Notes: generated from the letters alone by a model not told the origin. Shown: positions 7,745 through 18,474, numbered from the stretch's first letter. The stretch: DNA of 38,478 nucleotides from Bacteroidota bacterium (GCA_020056225.1 JAGVIE010000032.1:1-38478); one strand, 5' to 3'. Translations and numbers: made by a program.

Positions 7745-10700
7745 TTATTTCAATAGCACCATCTTCTTAACACTAACATAGGTCTGTCCTGATAATCCTT
7801 CCTCGTCATCTGTTATGCTTTGTGCAACAACCCGGTAGAGATAAACTCCGGATGAAAGATTAGTTGCATCGACTTCGTATTCCTGTAAACCATCACTAAG
7901 GAATTCGTTATCCAGCAATGTCATTACTTCCTGACCAAGCATGTTGTAAACCTTCAACGTTACAAGCGCTTGTTCGGGAAGATCGAATTGAATTGATGTT
8001 GTCGGATTAAAAGGATTTGGATAATTCTGATACAACGCGAATGTTAATGGAACAGATGCAGTTTCGAATCCTCGCGACTTCACTATAACGGGTTCAATAC
8101 CCGGTGTGAATCGTAGGTAAGGAATGTCAATTAATTTAGATACACCCGGCAGTTTAGTGCCTGATGTGAATCTGATTGTATCTTTGAAGTTCGGCGCGTC
8201 GGCAAATGTACTATCTATTTTACGAACGACATCGTAAACTTCAGCCGTTGTTAACAGGTGACCTTCTAATCGGACATCCAGACAACTGATAACACTGTCG
8301 GCTATCTCTACCATATCATCAATCATCAAACCGTTGAATGGATCGGCAGGATTGGCTGGATCCTCATAAGTCAATTGTCCCAAACCGGATGGGAACATTT
8401 CATTTACAACGCTGGCGGCAATATTCAGCTTTAGAGCGAGAAGCTCAGCAAAAAGCTTGTTGCTTTGCTTATCGGGTGGGAGACTGATTTGCTGCTTATC
8501 AATGAGTTTCCCGGAAGTGAATTTATCGAGGCACTTCGGATCTCCGGTGTGAGTCAGATCGCCGGTTTTCTTATAGAATGATTTTTGTACTTCGGTATAT
8601 TTCTTATGCTTAACTGAATTGGCGCCCTTAATCCCCTGAGGAATTCCGACGACTAACGCATGTCCATCCCAGAAATATCCCTGACCAAATAATCTTGTTG
8701 TGAATAACTCTTCGCCTACATTTTGCAGGTTTGGTTTCGAAGGACGCGGGGTGTTATCATCATAAACCAACACATCTTGTCTTGTCTTTGTTGGTAATGT
8801 TTGCCACTCGAGTTTCACCTTGACCTTTTTACCTGATGCCCCCCAGCCGGTTATTGTAAGTGTATCATCTTTAGGAATTGCTGCAGTATAAATCTTATCC
8901 TTTATATGCACTATCGAGTCTGCAAGATGGCTGATGTCCGTATCATCCCATATCGCGCCGGTGAAGTACATTCCAAATTTTATCTTCACACTTGTTGCGG
9001 CATTTGGAGCGATGATATTGAACCTGACCGACACTCTATCGGCTTTCCTTGAAACAGGTTTCTTTGCATTTTTTTGATCGTATGCGGTCGCCCATTGTTC
9101 CGCTTTTGCCGTCCGGAATAATTTATTATAAATCGGCGGTGAGTTAACCATATCGATAGAAACCGTATCCAATTCAGTCAGCGTAATGCTCGCGTAATTA
9201 TTTGTGCTCGCTGTCGGAACGTCGTCAATCAGATACCCAAGATGAAGCCAGTCAACACTATCGGCTTCAACGGCATAATATGTACCGGCATCCAATCCGG
9301 TAGCTGTTAATGATGATGCATCTCCAGACGCTATTAGCGTTCCCGTTGGCGAATCTTTATGAATTTCAAGATGCCAGCTTTTGGGTGCTCGATCTTCGGT
9401 TGAGGAAAACCTCGCGTCCGAATCCTCATACTTACGTATTGTTAGTTCATTCCTCTTCAGATATGGTTCGACACGATACACAATAGATTGAGCAACATCG
9501 GTAATCCAGTAAGATTGGTTTTCAGGATCATATGCTATACCTCTGAGATTCGACCAGAACATATCGACTGAAGAATCGTAAATTCGATTGAAAGGAAATT
9601 TCCTGCCTGTGAAAGTTTCACTCGTCAAGCTAAATTCGTACACCCAGCATTGAGTGGGTGTAAGGCTGAAATTTGTTACTACATGAACCAGTGTATGATT
9701 ATATGGATCGTAAGCTAAACCACGCGGACCCGAAGACATACTTTGAACCTCACTTGGTTCTATGTATGTTCCCATCAATGCGCCTGTAGTAGCATTATAT
9801 TTCAACAGCCGATAATTGTCTCGATCAGTAACCCAGACATGTCCGTTCTCATATGCAACGCCGGTAATCAACGTTGACTTTACTCCATCAGGAACACTAA
9901 TCATTTGTTGAACAATTCCGTAAATATCTGTTTTATAGACTTTCTTAGCTGTCGCTGAACCGATCCATAGAAACTCGCCGTCCCAGGCAATACCTGTTGG
10001 CGAAGCCGGAGATGTAAATGAACTCAATACATTACCAGTCGATTTTTCAAGCTGATATACTTTTGATTCATTATACTCGGTAATCCAAATATCACCTCCA
10101 ATAACAGCCACACCATAAGTAAAAGGATTGGAAGAGGGACTGAAAATAAATGATCGGCAACTGCCAGGACCAACATCATATTGAGGATAACCCAGTACTT
10201 CAGGAGAGTAATCGCTTTCGCCGGCATCGGATATTGTTGTGAGAGCATAATAATATTTATTGCCATTTGTCAATCCGGTATTTTGATATGAAGTCGCAGT
10301 AAGATTCGACGCAATTTTTGTATATGGTCCACCAGTAGTCGACGATCTGTACACATTATATTTATAGGCTGCCGCTACTTTCGGATGCTCTTGAACTTTA
10401 GGAACAGTGTTCGCTGACTCAGTAGGATCATCACCAGTGATCGGCATTCTTTTCAACGCCGGGTAAGGTTCATTCCAGATTAGCGGTACTGATTGATGGA
10501 AAGCATCCAGCGCTAATACTACCGGCGGAGGTCCTGAACCGAGTGGGGTGTATGGAATCTGGAAGAAGTCAAGAATCTTGGCGGTAAGTTCTTGTTTAAT
10601 ACTTGGTGCCAATGCGTTCGTCAATCCGCTGAACTCGAACGATGTACCAATTGTTTTGTACGTTCCTTGATTGTACGCAATACCAATATAATACCCAAAA

Positions 10701-12694
10701 CTCAGATTAGTGAATATTGAATACGCCGTACCCTGTCCGACTAAATGATCGACACTGGAATTTTCACCTGAATAGGAAAACTCCATACCTTCCGATAATG
10801 TTCCCGAAATGCCGGTTACAGTCGAAAGATCGCTTGCGCCATTATCGGGTGCTTGAATTGAAAAATATGATCTGAGCGATGTTGATGGATCATTTCCCCA
10901 GGCATTTCCACCCTCAAGAAATAATTTTCCACTAGCGTTAAGATATGCGGCAAGAGGTGCCGCTTCACTTTCCTGAAGAACATGATTGTTCGGAGTCATA
11001 CCGAGGAATACGAAAATACCCTGATAGTTATTTAAGCTTGGAACGCTTGAAAGTGAGGTTGTATAATCGACCTTCTTCCCCATCATCTGAAGAAGTGCAG
11101 CCATATTTGTTCCGCTTGTAGGAGTTTGGTCGGGATTCCAGACCAAGAGATCACCATCCCATGTGGGTGTTCCTGGAAGCGTCACCGTAAACGAGATAGT
11201 ATTACCTAGCGTGTCAATGTTAGAAACATTCAAACCTCCAGCGGTTCCATTAGCCAGTATACTTGATGGATTAGTCCAATCATTAATCAACACTCTCCCG
11301 TTATTTTTACTGAATGCCGCATCCCATGGTCTGCCATTGACAGTGTTTGATCCATCAGGACGATAGACAAACAATTCATCCGGTGGACCGTTTCGATTTC
11401 CCTGGCTGACGGTAGTATTTATCCTATAAACTAACAAACCCTCGCCTGGTAAAGACGATTCAAATGTCCCCTCTTTTTTCCGATACTCAAGTACAAAATA
11501 TTGACTTGCAGAATTGGGTGAAGCAATTTTGTAACAATTATTAGTGGGATGTGTTAATGGCTCAAGTGTATATCTACCGCTCGTAGTGATGGTAGGAATA
11601 CTTGATATCCATGTACCATATTTCATTTTCATATAAGCAGTCATATGCTGTGGCGGACTGGCATTGGATTCCATAATATCCCATAAATATGCCGGCGCTA
11701 CGCCGTTATCGGTATAGTGATATAAGTCCGGGGCGCCAAGCGAGTGAAACATCTCGTGGCATAAAGTACTTGCGCCGCCGCCGGCAAGTTCCGTCTGTAA
11801 TTGAAAATTATAGTCGTAAACTCTCTTTCCATTGATACGTACATCGTATGTATATAGTGCCCACCTGTGGGGCCAGAGCAAAGTGCTCCAGGCAGTTGGA
11901 CCTCCATAGATGATAAAGCAAACGTTGTCAACATTTCCATCATTGTCCCCATCAATTACAAATTCAGGAGCGATCTCGGAACCAACTGCATTTGATGCAT
12001 CCATTAATAGCGTATGTTCCCTTGCCGTGCGGTCGTCTACATAGCCGATTGGATTTGTGGTTTGATTGAACGGCTGGAAGTAACCCCGTGCATGGTAATC
12101 CAGATATGATATTACAGTTGTTCCTTGTGGGATTGGATAAAATGTTGAAGTAACAGACAGCGTGTTATATGAAACATCCTTGAAATAATTATACATCGAT
12201 ACATCACCTTGCGCGGATGCATTAAACATATAATCATAAATTGATGATTGGTCTGTAAACTCAACTTCATCGCTGAAGCGAATAAAGATAACAATATTAT
12301 TGAGCTGACCGGTACGCGGGGCTGCAAGCATCGGCGGCGACATCTCTTGAATCGCCAAACGTTTCTTCAGCATTTTATCGGGTGAAATATTTGCGCCCTT
12401 CGGAATACCGGTACTCGCGGGATCTACTTTACCTGCTATGAACGGTGATGGTACTAAATCACCATTCTCCAATTTTGCAAAAACGTAATATCCATTGTTC
12501 GGGTCTTGGATGATGGTATACCCATTTGCATCATGAAGCCAATTATGGTATTCATCACCGGTTGCGAAGCATTGAAGTTTTTCTCCGTTAGGTTGAATTA
12601 AGGTCTGGGGAACATTCTTCAATCTCGCTGCAAATAATGTTGTCACTATGAAACAGCAGAGAAAGGCGGACAGTAAGAATCGTAACAATTTCAT
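7745..12694 (-). CDS. M6-family metallopeptidase with T9SS sorting domain
   Basis: A 1649-residue exported protease. A signal peptide (about 1-24) leads into an M6 (immune inhibitor A-like) peptidase domain with HEMFHSLGAPD near residue 312, matching HExxHxxGxxD, in which the two His and the Asp or a further residue bind zinc and Glu is the catalytic base. Nearby DGDNDGNVDN looks like a calcium-binding loop. Later regions are a flavodoxin/GATase-like segment (about 500-690), a fibronectin-III-like domain (about 740-830: YNVYRSSTTGGPY), a beta-propeller-like stretch (about 840-1080: GIAWDGEFLWIG, GVAYENGHVWVTD), then poorly defined domains. The C-terminus has YQNYPNPFNPTTS and ends SVKKMVLLK, the T9SS type A signal. 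The ATG at 12694 has AAGGAAA upstream. It probably degrades extracellular protein. Confidence 0.88.
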   Translation of the reverse strand: MKLLRFLLSAFLCCFIVTTLFAARLKNVPQTLIQPNGEKLQCFATGDEYHNWLHDANGYTIIQDPNNGYYVFAKLENGDLVPSPFIAGKVDPASTGIPKGANISPDKMLKKRLAIQEMSPPMLAAPRTGQLNNIVIFIRFSDEVEFTDQSSIYDYMFNASAQGDVSMYNYFKDVSYNTLSVTSTFYPIPQGTTVISYLDYHARGYFQPFNQTTNPIGYVDDRTAREHTLLMDASNAVGSEIAPEFVIDGDNDGNVDNVCFIIYGGPTAWSTLLWPHRWALYTYDVRINGKRVYDYNFQLQTELAGGGASTLCHEMFHSLGAPDLYHYTDNGVAPAYLWDIMESNASPPQHMTAYMKMKYGTWISSIPTITTSGRYTLEPLTHPTNNCYKIASPNSASQYFVLEYRKKEGTFESSLPGEGLLVYRINTTVSQGNRNGPPDELFVYRPDGSNTVNGRPWDAAFSKNNGRVLINDWTNPSSILANGTAGGLNVSNIDTLGNTISFTVTLPGTPTWDGDLLVWNPDQTPTSGTNMAALLQMMGKKVDYTTSLSSVPSLNNYQGIFVFLGMTPNNHVLQESEAAPLAAYLNASGKLFLEGGNAWGNDPSTSLRSYFSIQAPDNGASDLSTVTGISGTLSEGMEFSYSGENSSVDHLVGQGTAYSIFTNLSFGYYIGIAYNQGTYKTIGTSFEFSGLTNALAPSIKQELTAKILDFFQIPYTPLGSGPPPVVLALDAFHQSVPLIWNEPYPALKRMPITGDDPTESANTVPKVQEHPKVAAAYKYNVYRSSTTGGPYTKIASNLTATSYQNTGLTNGNKYYYALTTISDAGESDYSPEVLGYPQYDVGPGSCRSFIFSPSSNPFTYGVAVIGGDIWITEYNESKVYQLEKSTGNVLSSFTSPASPTGIAWDGEFLWIGSATAKKVYKTDIYGIVQQMISVPDGVKSTLITGVAYENGHVWVTDRDNYRLLKYNATTGALMGTYIEPSEVQSMSSGPRGLAYDPYNHTLVHVVTNFSLTPTQCWVYEFSLTSETFTGRKFPFNRIYDSSVDMFWSNLRGIAYDPENQSYWITDVAQSIVYRVEPYLKRNELTIRKYEDSDARFSSTEDRAPKSWHLEIHKDSPTGTLIASGDASSLTATGLDAGTYYAVEADSVDWLHLGYLIDDVPTASTNNYASITLTELDTVSIDMVNSPPIYNKLFRTAKAEQWATAYDQKNAKKPVSRKADRVSVRFNIIAPNAATSVKIKFGMYFTGAIWDDTDISHLADSIVHIKDKIYTAAIPKDDTLTITGWGASGKKVKVKLEWQTLPTKTRQDVLVYDDNTPRPSKPNLQNVGEELFTTRLFGQGYFWDGHALVVGIPQGIKGANSVKHKKYTEVQKSFYKKTGDLTHTGDPKCLDKFTSGKLIDKQQISLPPDKQSNKLFAELLALKLNIAASVVNEMFPSGLGQLTYEDPANPADPFNGLMIDDMVEIADSVISCLDVRLEGHLLTTAEVYDVVRKIDSTFADAPNFKDTIRFTSGTKLPGVSKLIDIPYLRFTPGIEPVIVKSRGFETASVPLTFALYQNYPNPFNPTTSIQFDLPEQALVTLKVYNMLGQEVMTLLDNEFLSDGLQEYEVDATNLSSGVYLYRVVAQSITDDEEGLSGQTYVSVKKMVLLK

Positions 12695-12862
12695 ACCCAA
12701 TTTCCTTTTGTGTGTTTATGGGATTATTTATGGAATATTTTCTTTTGGAATACGATGAATATTTGGCTGAGAGCAAGAAACTGCCTCAAATGAGTGTACA
12801 AAATACTGATTAGAATGTCAAGGAAAAATTCGTTATTATTGATAAATCAACAAAATTCCCAT

Positions 12863-15760
12863 ATGAAATCTGCAAATATCATTAAAAAATCCACTCAAGA
12901 ACGACTCTTCCTGTTAGACGGGATGGCACTTGCCTATCGCGCCTATTACTCATTTATAAGTCACCCCTTGATAAATACCAAGGGAGAAAACACAAGTGCA
13001 ATCTTCGGATTCGTCAATACATTGATGAAAATATTAAGTGATGAGAAGCCAGATCATATCGCAGTAGTTTTTGATACAAAGGCTCCTACTTTCCGGCATA
13101 AAATGTTTGAACCATATAAAGCAACCCGCCAGAAAATGCCTGAAGATATGGTATCACAACTTGATAAGTTAAAAGAAGTTGTAAGAGCATTTAACGTACC
13201 GAGTTTGGAATTGAACGGTTATGAAGCGGATGATATTATGGGAACTTTGGCTCGTAAAGCCGAGCGCCAAGGAATTGACACTTATCTTGTCACAGGCGAT
13301 AAAGATTTTATGCAGTTGCTGTCCCCCAATATCAAAATATTCAAACCAGGCAAGCGCGGCGATGAATGGGAGGTTGTTGACGAAAACGGTGTTATGGAAA
13401 AATTTGGCGTCAAACCTGATCATGTAATCGACGTTTTGGGTTTAACCGGTGATAAGTCTGACAATGTTCCCGGAGTTTTAGGCGTTGGCGAGAAAACGGC
13501 GATCCCGCTTGTACGACAATACGGAACAATTGAAAATATCTACGCCAACATCGATAAAATATCACAGAAAGGATTACACCTAAAACTCAAACAGAATAGA
13601 GAGAGCGCTTTCCTCTCTAAAAAATTAGTCACGATCGATGTTAACGTTCCAATAGATATCGATATTCATCACCTGATTGCCAAACCACACGATAAAGAAA
13701 AACTCACGAAACTTTTTCTCGAACTTGAATTCAAAAATCTTGTCAGAAAACTTAACCATGAAAACGCGCCGCTCGCCTACACCATAGAATCCTCAACGAA
13801 AGAGATAGAACTATCGGATATTACCACCGATGAACATTGTTATAATCTCATCACGAGCGATAAAGAATTAAAGGCACTTGCTAATAACCTGGCTCATTGC
13901 GCTCATTTTGTATTCGATACTGAGACGACATCGACTGAGCCTCTCCGAGCTGAATTAGTGGGACTTTCTTTTGCAATGAAAGCGGGAGAAGCCTGGTATG
14001 TTCCTGTAATATCAAACCATGATCCTTCGGCTGAAAACGATGATTGCGAAATAATCAATAGTCATCAGACCGATTTATTTTCAAGTCAGAATTCAAATAC
14101 TAAAGTCCGGAATACTGTTGAGAGCACATGCCCCATTAAACCCGGCACCAAGAACCCGATTGGTTATTCGTTAAACGCAATTAAAAAAAATCTCAGCGCG
14201 ATCTTTTCAGATCCTGAGATAAAAAAAATCGGACAGAACATTAAATACGATGCGCTCGTTCTCAACTCTATCGGTATTAATATTAACGGCAGCATGTTCG
14301 ATACAATGGTGGCAAATTACATCCTCCGCCCCGATGGACAACACAATCTCGATGCCATGGCGAAAGAACATCTAATCTACAAAATGATTTCATTCGATGA
14401 GCTTACCGGAACCGGAAAAGACCGAAAGGACATCCGTGATATTCCCGTAGAGAATGTCGCGGAGTATTCAAATCAGGATGCGGATATAACTTACCGGTTA
14501 TATGAATTATTGCATTCGAAACTGGAATCTCAACACCTTGCTTCACTGTGTGAAGAAGTTGAATTTCCGCTCATTGCGGTTCTCTCTGAGATGGAACTTA
14601 ACGGTGTGAAGCTCGATATAAATTTTCTAGGTAACTTATCGCAAGAACTTGAAGAGTTACTCGATAAATTAATCGGCGATATTTACGGTATGGCTGATGA
14701 AAAATTTAATATCAATTCAACCCAGCAGTTGAGTAATATCCTCTTTGAAAAACTAAAATTATCTGTCGGACGAAAAACAAAAACGGGTTATTCCACGGAT
14801 GTCGGCGTTCTTGAAACATTGCGGCATGAGCATCCAATCATTGAGAAATTACTCGAGTACAGGCAACTGCAAAAATTAAAGACCACGTATGTTGACGCGT
14901 TACCGATGTTAATCAATCCCCGAACAGGGAAAGTGCATACATCGTTCAATCAAACAATTACATCAACAGGACGATTGTCAAGCAGTAATCCGAATTTCCA
15001 GAATATTCCCATCCGGACTGAAATGGGAAGTCAAATACGAAGGGCGTTTGTTCCCAGCGAAAAAAATATGCTCATCGTCTCTGCCGATTATTCACAAATC
15101 GAGCTACGAATAATGGCGCATATATCGGGAGATGAAGGATTGCGCGAAGCTTTCAGAAACGGCGAGGACATCCACTCAACAACTGCCGCGAAGGTATTCG
15201 GTGTTAAATCTGATGAGGTAACAAAAGATATGCGCCGCAAAGCTAAAGAGGTCAACTTTGGTATTATGTACGGTATAGGCGCTTTCGGATTAGCGGCTCG
15301 TTTGGATATTTCTCAGATTGAAGCGAAGGGAATCATTACAAAATATTTCGAACGATTTCCGAAGGTCAATCAGTATATATTTGATACGATTGCTAAAGCT
15401 AAACACGATGGTTATGTAAGTACATTACTTGGCAGACGCCGATATTTACCGGATATAAACAGTCGAAACCTGAATATCCGGAGTAATGCCGAACGTCAGG
15501 CGATTAATATGCCGATTCAGGGAACAGCGGCAGATATGATAAAACTTGCCATGATAAAAATTCACAACAAATTAAAAGACACCAAAATTAATGCAAAAAT
15601 GCTGCTCCAGGTGCATGATGAACTCGTATTCGAATTTACCAAGCACGAAGAGCAGCAAACGTTAAATATCATTACGCAGGAGATGAAAAACGCTCTCCCA
15701 CTTTCCGTCCCTGTTGAAGTTGACATAGGAACAGGATTAAACTGGTTGGAAGCTCATTAG
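12863..15760 (+). CDS. polA: DNA polymerase I
   Basis: A 965-residue three-domain polymerase. The N-terminal 5'-3' exonuclease has FLLDGMALAYRAYYSF, YEADDIMGTLA and GLTGDKSDNVPGV. The proofreading domain looks active: DTETT supplies the Asp and Glu of motif Exo I, IGQNIKYD fits Exo II and YSNQDADITYRL fits Exo III. An extra loop of about 45 polar residues (around HQTDLFSSQNSN) interrupts this domain. The polymerase domain has motif A (DYSQIELRIMAHIS), motif B (RRKAKEVNFGIMYG) and motif C (QVHDELVFE). It fills gaps in repair and removes Okazaki primers. I chose the ATG at 12863 because it lies closest to the conserved N-terminus. Earlier in-frame starts at 12794 and 12815 exist but add non-conserved residues. 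It is divergent from the M6 peptidase gene. Confidence 0.95.
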   Translation: MKSANIIKKSTQERLFLLDGMALAYRAYYSFISHPLINTKGENTSAIFGFVNTLMKILSDEKPDHIAVVFDTKAPTFRHKMFEPYKATRQKMPEDMVSQLDKLKEVVRAFNVPSLELNGYEADDIMGTLARKAERQGIDTYLVTGDKDFMQLLSPNIKIFKPGKRGDEWEVVDENGVMEKFGVKPDHVIDVLGLTGDKSDNVPGVLGVGEKTAIPLVRQYGTIENIYANIDKISQKGLHLKLKQNRESAFLSKKLVTIDVNVPIDIDIHHLIAKPHDKEKLTKLFLELEFKNLVRKLNHENAPLAYTIESSTKEIELSDITTDEHCYNLITSDKELKALANNLAHCAHFVFDTETTSTEPLRAELVGLSFAMKAGEAWYVPVISNHDPSAENDDCEIINSHQTDLFSSQNSNTKVRNTVESTCPIKPGTKNPIGYSLNAIKKNLSAIFSDPEIKKIGQNIKYDALVLNSIGININGSMFDTMVANYILRPDGQHNLDAMAKEHLIYKMISFDELTGTGKDRKDIRDIPVENVAEYSNQDADITYRLYELLHSKLESQHLASLCEEVEFPLIAVLSEMELNGVKLDINFLGNLSQELEELLDKLIGDIYGMADEKFNINSTQQLSNILFEKLKLSVGRKTKTGYSTDVGVLETLRHEHPIIEKLLEYRQLQKLKTTYVDALPMLINPRTGKVHTSFNQTITSTGRLSSSNPNFQNIPIRTEMGSQIRRAFVPSEKNMLIVSADYSQIELRIMAHISGDEGLREAFRNGEDIHSTTAAKVFGVKSDEVTKDMRRKAKEVNFGIMYGIGAFGLAARLDISQIEAKGIITKYFERFPKVNQYIFDTIAKAKHDGYVSTLLGRRRYLPDINSRNLNIRSNAERQAINMPIQGTAADMIKLAMIKIHNKLKDTKINAKMLLQVHDELVFEFTKHEEQQTLNIITQEMKNALPLSVPVEVDIGTGLNWLEAH

Positions 15761-15798
15761 CGTAATAGTAATATTTTATCTCACAGGTCGATACAATT

Positions 15799-15825
15799 AA
15801 AGGTAAATGTAACTTCATTACCTTT
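15799..15825. terminator. Possible bidirectional terminator between polA and the RRM gene
   Basis: An 8-bp perfect but AT-rich stem (15799-15806 with 15818-15825, loop of 11) lies between two convergent genes. The stem reads AAAGGTAA/TTACCTTT. It is weak and no long T-run follows, so its activity is uncertain. Confidence 0.35.
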
Positions 15826-15895
15826 TACAGTTCCAACATGATAGATCCATCAAAAAAATAATGATTGGAAATATTCTATTATAATCGTTTGCAAT

Positions 15896-16255
15896 TTACC
15901 AATTCCGTTTACCGCCGCCGCCGCCACCACCGCCACTACGTCTACCGCCGCCGCCGCCGCCACCAAAACCACCTCTTCTTGGTCCGCCTCTACCGCCGCC
16001 GCCGCTTCGCTCGGTCTTCGGGCGCGCTTCGTTGACAACGATTGATTTCCCTTGAAGATTGGTACCATTCAATCCTCTAATCGCCGCTTCTCCTTCTTCT
16101 TTTTTTGGCATCTCAACAAATCCAAATCCTTTGGAATCGCCGCTAAATTTATCTTTAATCACGGATGCACTTGTAATCTCACCGTAGGTTAGGAAGGCTG
16201 TACGCAAATCGTCGTCGCTGACTTGCGGGGATAGATTACCAACATATATATTCAT
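15896..16255 (-). CDS. Glycine-rich RNA-binding protein (single RRM)
   Basis: A 119-residue protein with one RNA-recognition motif. RNP2 is IYVGNL (residues 3-8) and RNP1 is KGFGFVEM (residues 42-49), with the aromatic residues that stack on RNA bases present. From about residue 84 the tail is almost only Gly and Arg, encoded by GCC-rich repeats on the plus strand at about 15905-15990. This architecture is widespread in Bacteroidota, Chlorobi and cyanobacteria, where such proteins are often cold- or stress-induced; here the role is inferred as RNA chaperone or post-transcriptional regulator. A strong site, GAGGAG, precedes the ATG by about seven bases. A long upstream gap of about 510 bp may hold a long leader. 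Confidence 0.92.
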   Translation of the reverse strand: MNIYVGNLSPQVSDDDLRTAFLTYGEITSASVIKDKFSGDSKGFGFVEMPKKEEGEAAIRGLNGTNLQGKSIVVNEARPKTERSGGGGRGGPRRGGFGGGGGGGRRSGGGGGGGGKRNW

Positions 16256-16765
16256 TCTTTACTCCTCATGAAAATTTAGATTCACCCTGCCGCTTAGTGC
16301 GGGACGAAAATAGTAAACGTCTATCTTGCGGGCAAATCCTGGTATAATATATGAAAATCTGAAATGAAATCAATATTATCCCGAAGCATAAGTTATTTTC
16401 ATTATAAACCAACTATCTCTCAACCAGTTATATCATGCAAAATACGTTATTTTCTTTAGTTTTTATGCTATCTGGGAATATCCCTTATTCAATGGCTGCA
16501 ATACTTATTCTCTAACTATTTAGATTGTTGATATATAATTTTGATATATGTCTCATCGTAATACAGTTTGATATGAGATAAAGATATACCCGCTTTCTCT
16601 TAATTTCCCAGGTTGTTTCTACTCCAATTTTATATCTGACACAAATCGGTTAACAGTTTTAGTAATCCTGTTGCGCTAAAATCTTATAGCAGGAATTACA
16701 CTACTACTTTGAATTTCGCATACCTTATCCATATATTAACTAAATAAAATATTCCGGGATTATTA
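16256..16765. other. Intergenic region of 510 bp without a gene
   Basis: An AT-rich stretch between the divergent RRM and aminotransferase genes. It must hold both promoters. I see no open frame with protein-like sequence, no tRNA and no repeat. A short GC-rich hairpin (CCCGC...GCGG on the minus strand, about 16287-16303) lies in the presumed leader of the RRM gene. Confidence 0.5.
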
Positions 16766-17860
16766 GTGAAGCCTGATATTAGAGTAATGAGTTCAAGTTA
16801 CATGCAATGGGCAAAAATATTTGCCCGCGTGAAATACAACCTCGCTGTAAGTGGTGTGCCAAACTATCCTCTCTCTGCATTACCCGTGAGAATCGAGGAT
16901 CTAGAAATCACCGGTGACAGCTATTACGGATATGAACCTCTTCAGCAGGTTATCGCGCAGAAGCATAGTGTCAATGCAAGTCAGGTTTTCTTCACGCTCG
17001 GTACATCTATGGCAAACCATATTGCGATGGCAGTAACGACTCAACCCGGCGATGATATTCTAATTGAACAACCTACTTATGAGCTTCTTCTCGCAACGGC
17101 AAGATACTTAGAGGCAAATGTAAATCGTTTCCCCAGGCATTATGATAACGGATTTCAAATAAATCCGGACGATGTTCGAAAATCAATAACACCAAAAACA
17201 AAACTTATAGCCCTCACGAATCTGCATAATCCAAGCAGTGCTTACACTGATGAAAAAACACTGGGGGAAATCGGATCTATTGCAGAACGTATCGGCGCAC
17301 AAGTTCTTGTCGATGAGGTTTATCTTGATTCGGCGTTCGATCTCAATCCTCGATCATCCGCCCGCCTGGGTAATAATTTTATTGTTACGAATAGTTTGAC
17401 AAAAGTATATGGCTTAAGCGGCATTCGCTGCGGATGGGTTATCGCACAACCTGAACTAACTCAAAAAATGTGGCACTTAAACGATCTGTTTTACGTTAAT
17501 CATGTTCATCTTGCCGAGCGTTTGAGCCTGATTGCTTTTCAGAACCTTGATGAAATAAAAGCGTGGTCGTGTAACATACTCGATCAGAACCATAAACTGC
17601 TAAATGATTTCCTTAACTCAAGAGATGATCTTGAGGCATATCGCCCGGGTTTCGGAACGGTTGTATTTCCCCGTTTGAAAAATGGTAAAGTAGATGAACT
17701 CTCGGAGATTTTGATTAATAAGTACGAAACAGCTATTGTCCCCGGAAAATATTTTGAGATGCCAAACTATTTCCGCATTGGGTTAAGCTGCAAGCCGGAT
17801 ATATTTCAGGCTGGAATTGAGAATATCGATAAGGCGCTGAATGACTTAACGCATTCTTAA
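16766..17860 (+). CDS. PLP-dependent aminotransferase, class I/II
   Basis: A 364-residue fold-type I aminotransferase. NSLTKVYGLSGIRCGW holds the Schiff-base lysine in the class I/II pattern SLTKxxGLxGxRxGW. NLHNPSSAYTD corresponds to the conserved NPxNPTG region in a diverged form, and VLVDEVYLD supplies the PLP-binding Asp and Tyr. The C-terminal FRIGLSC supplies the arginine that binds the substrate carboxylate. The substrate is not clear; the diverged NP motif and the absence of an operon partner prevent a firm assignment. The gene starts at GTG (16766). It is followed by a strong hairpin that also faces the convergent LiaF-like gene. Confidence 0.87.
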   Translation: MKPDIRVMSSSYMQWAKIFARVKYNLAVSGVPNYPLSALPVRIEDLEITGDSYYGYEPLQQVIAQKHSVNASQVFFTLGTSMANHIAMAVTTQPGDDILIEQPTYELLLATARYLEANVNRFPRHYDNGFQINPDDVRKSITPKTKLIALTNLHNPSSAYTDEKTLGEIGSIAERIGAQVLVDEVYLDSAFDLNPRSSARLGNNFIVTNSLTKVYGLSGIRCGWVIAQPELTQKMWHLNDLFYVNHVHLAERLSLIAFQNLDEIKAWSCNILDQNHKLLNDFLNSRDDLEAYRPGFGTVVFPRLKNGKVDELSEILINKYETAIVPGKYFEMPNYFRIGLSCKPDIFQAGIENIDKALNDLTHS

Positions 17861-17905
17861 CCGGAGGTTGGAAAAAAGATTATTTTGGATTGATGGTAAA
17901 AGGCA

Positions 17906-17932
17906 AGCCTCCGGTGATATTTACCGGAGGCT
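17906..17932. terminator. Bidirectional terminator
   Basis: A perfect 10-bp stem, AGCCTCCGGT (17906-17915) with ACCGGAGGCT (17923-17932), loop of seven. It lies between the convergent ends of the aminotransferase gene (17860) and the LiaF-like gene (17944), so it can serve both. Confidence 0.75.
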
Positions 17933-17943
17933 CATTAATTTGA

Positions 17944-18474
17944 TCAGGGTTGCGGCGCCGGCGGTGATGAATTATACTTACGACGCAGAAGCATAGCCAA
18001 TCCGAACAGTATCAGTATCACGGGCCACCACAAACGGATGATATCCCAGACTTCCCAATTATAAAGAAAACCATACTCCGTTAGTATGAACATAGCTCCG
18101 ATAAAACAAAGAACAACGGAAGGGATAAGCAGGGGCCAATCTTTGAGATTAGTTAGATACATCATAAAGAAAGCGATGCCGAAAATTAAAAACGATGCCG
18201 GAAAGAATATGTACCCGTGAAGCTCAAAAGTATCAATCGAGCGCATCAGGAAAAATACGGAATACATGAAAAGAACCGTTCCCCAATAAATTTTACCCCG
18301 CTTATCTGAAGAAAATCCTTTCCCTACGATCATCAGACCTACGATCATCATCATGGGCCAGAAGATATTCGCAAAATCAATATTGATGACGTCCAGACGA
18401 TCCAACAGCATTGCCGCACCGAAAACAATCAGCAAAATTCCAAACCATGATGTTTTAAATCTATTATTGCTCAT
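17944..18474 (-). CDS. LiaI/LiaF-like membrane protein (DUF5668-type)
   Basis: A 176-residue membrane protein with about six hydrophobic segments. It contains two copies of the short pattern WxxILLIxFGxAMLL (near residues 10-24 and 148-163: FGILLIVFGAAMLLDRL and PVILILFGLAMLLRR), typical of the LiaI-LiaF-like transmembrane region. Related proteins act in cell-envelope stress sensing with PspC-type proteins. The start is supported by AAGGAAA seven bases upstream. It begins 10 bp after the stop of the tandem PspC gene, so the two form an operon, which supports a shared envelope-stress role (inference). The tail is proline-rich (SSPPAPQP). Confidence 0.8.
   Translation of the reverse strand: MSNNRFKTSWFGILLIVFGAAMLLDRLDVINIDFANIFWPMMMIVGLMIVGKGFSSDKRGKIYWGTVLFMYSVFFLMRSIDTFELHGYIFFPASFLIFGIAFFMMYLTNLKDWPLLIPSVVLCFIGAMFILTEYGFLYNWEVWDIIRLWWPVILILFGLAMLLRRKYNSSPPAPQP

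Noticed and set aside
15850-16068. Alanine/valine-rich frame overlapping the RRM gene
   Set aside because: It is a frame-shifted reading of the Gly-rich tail encoded by GCC repeats.
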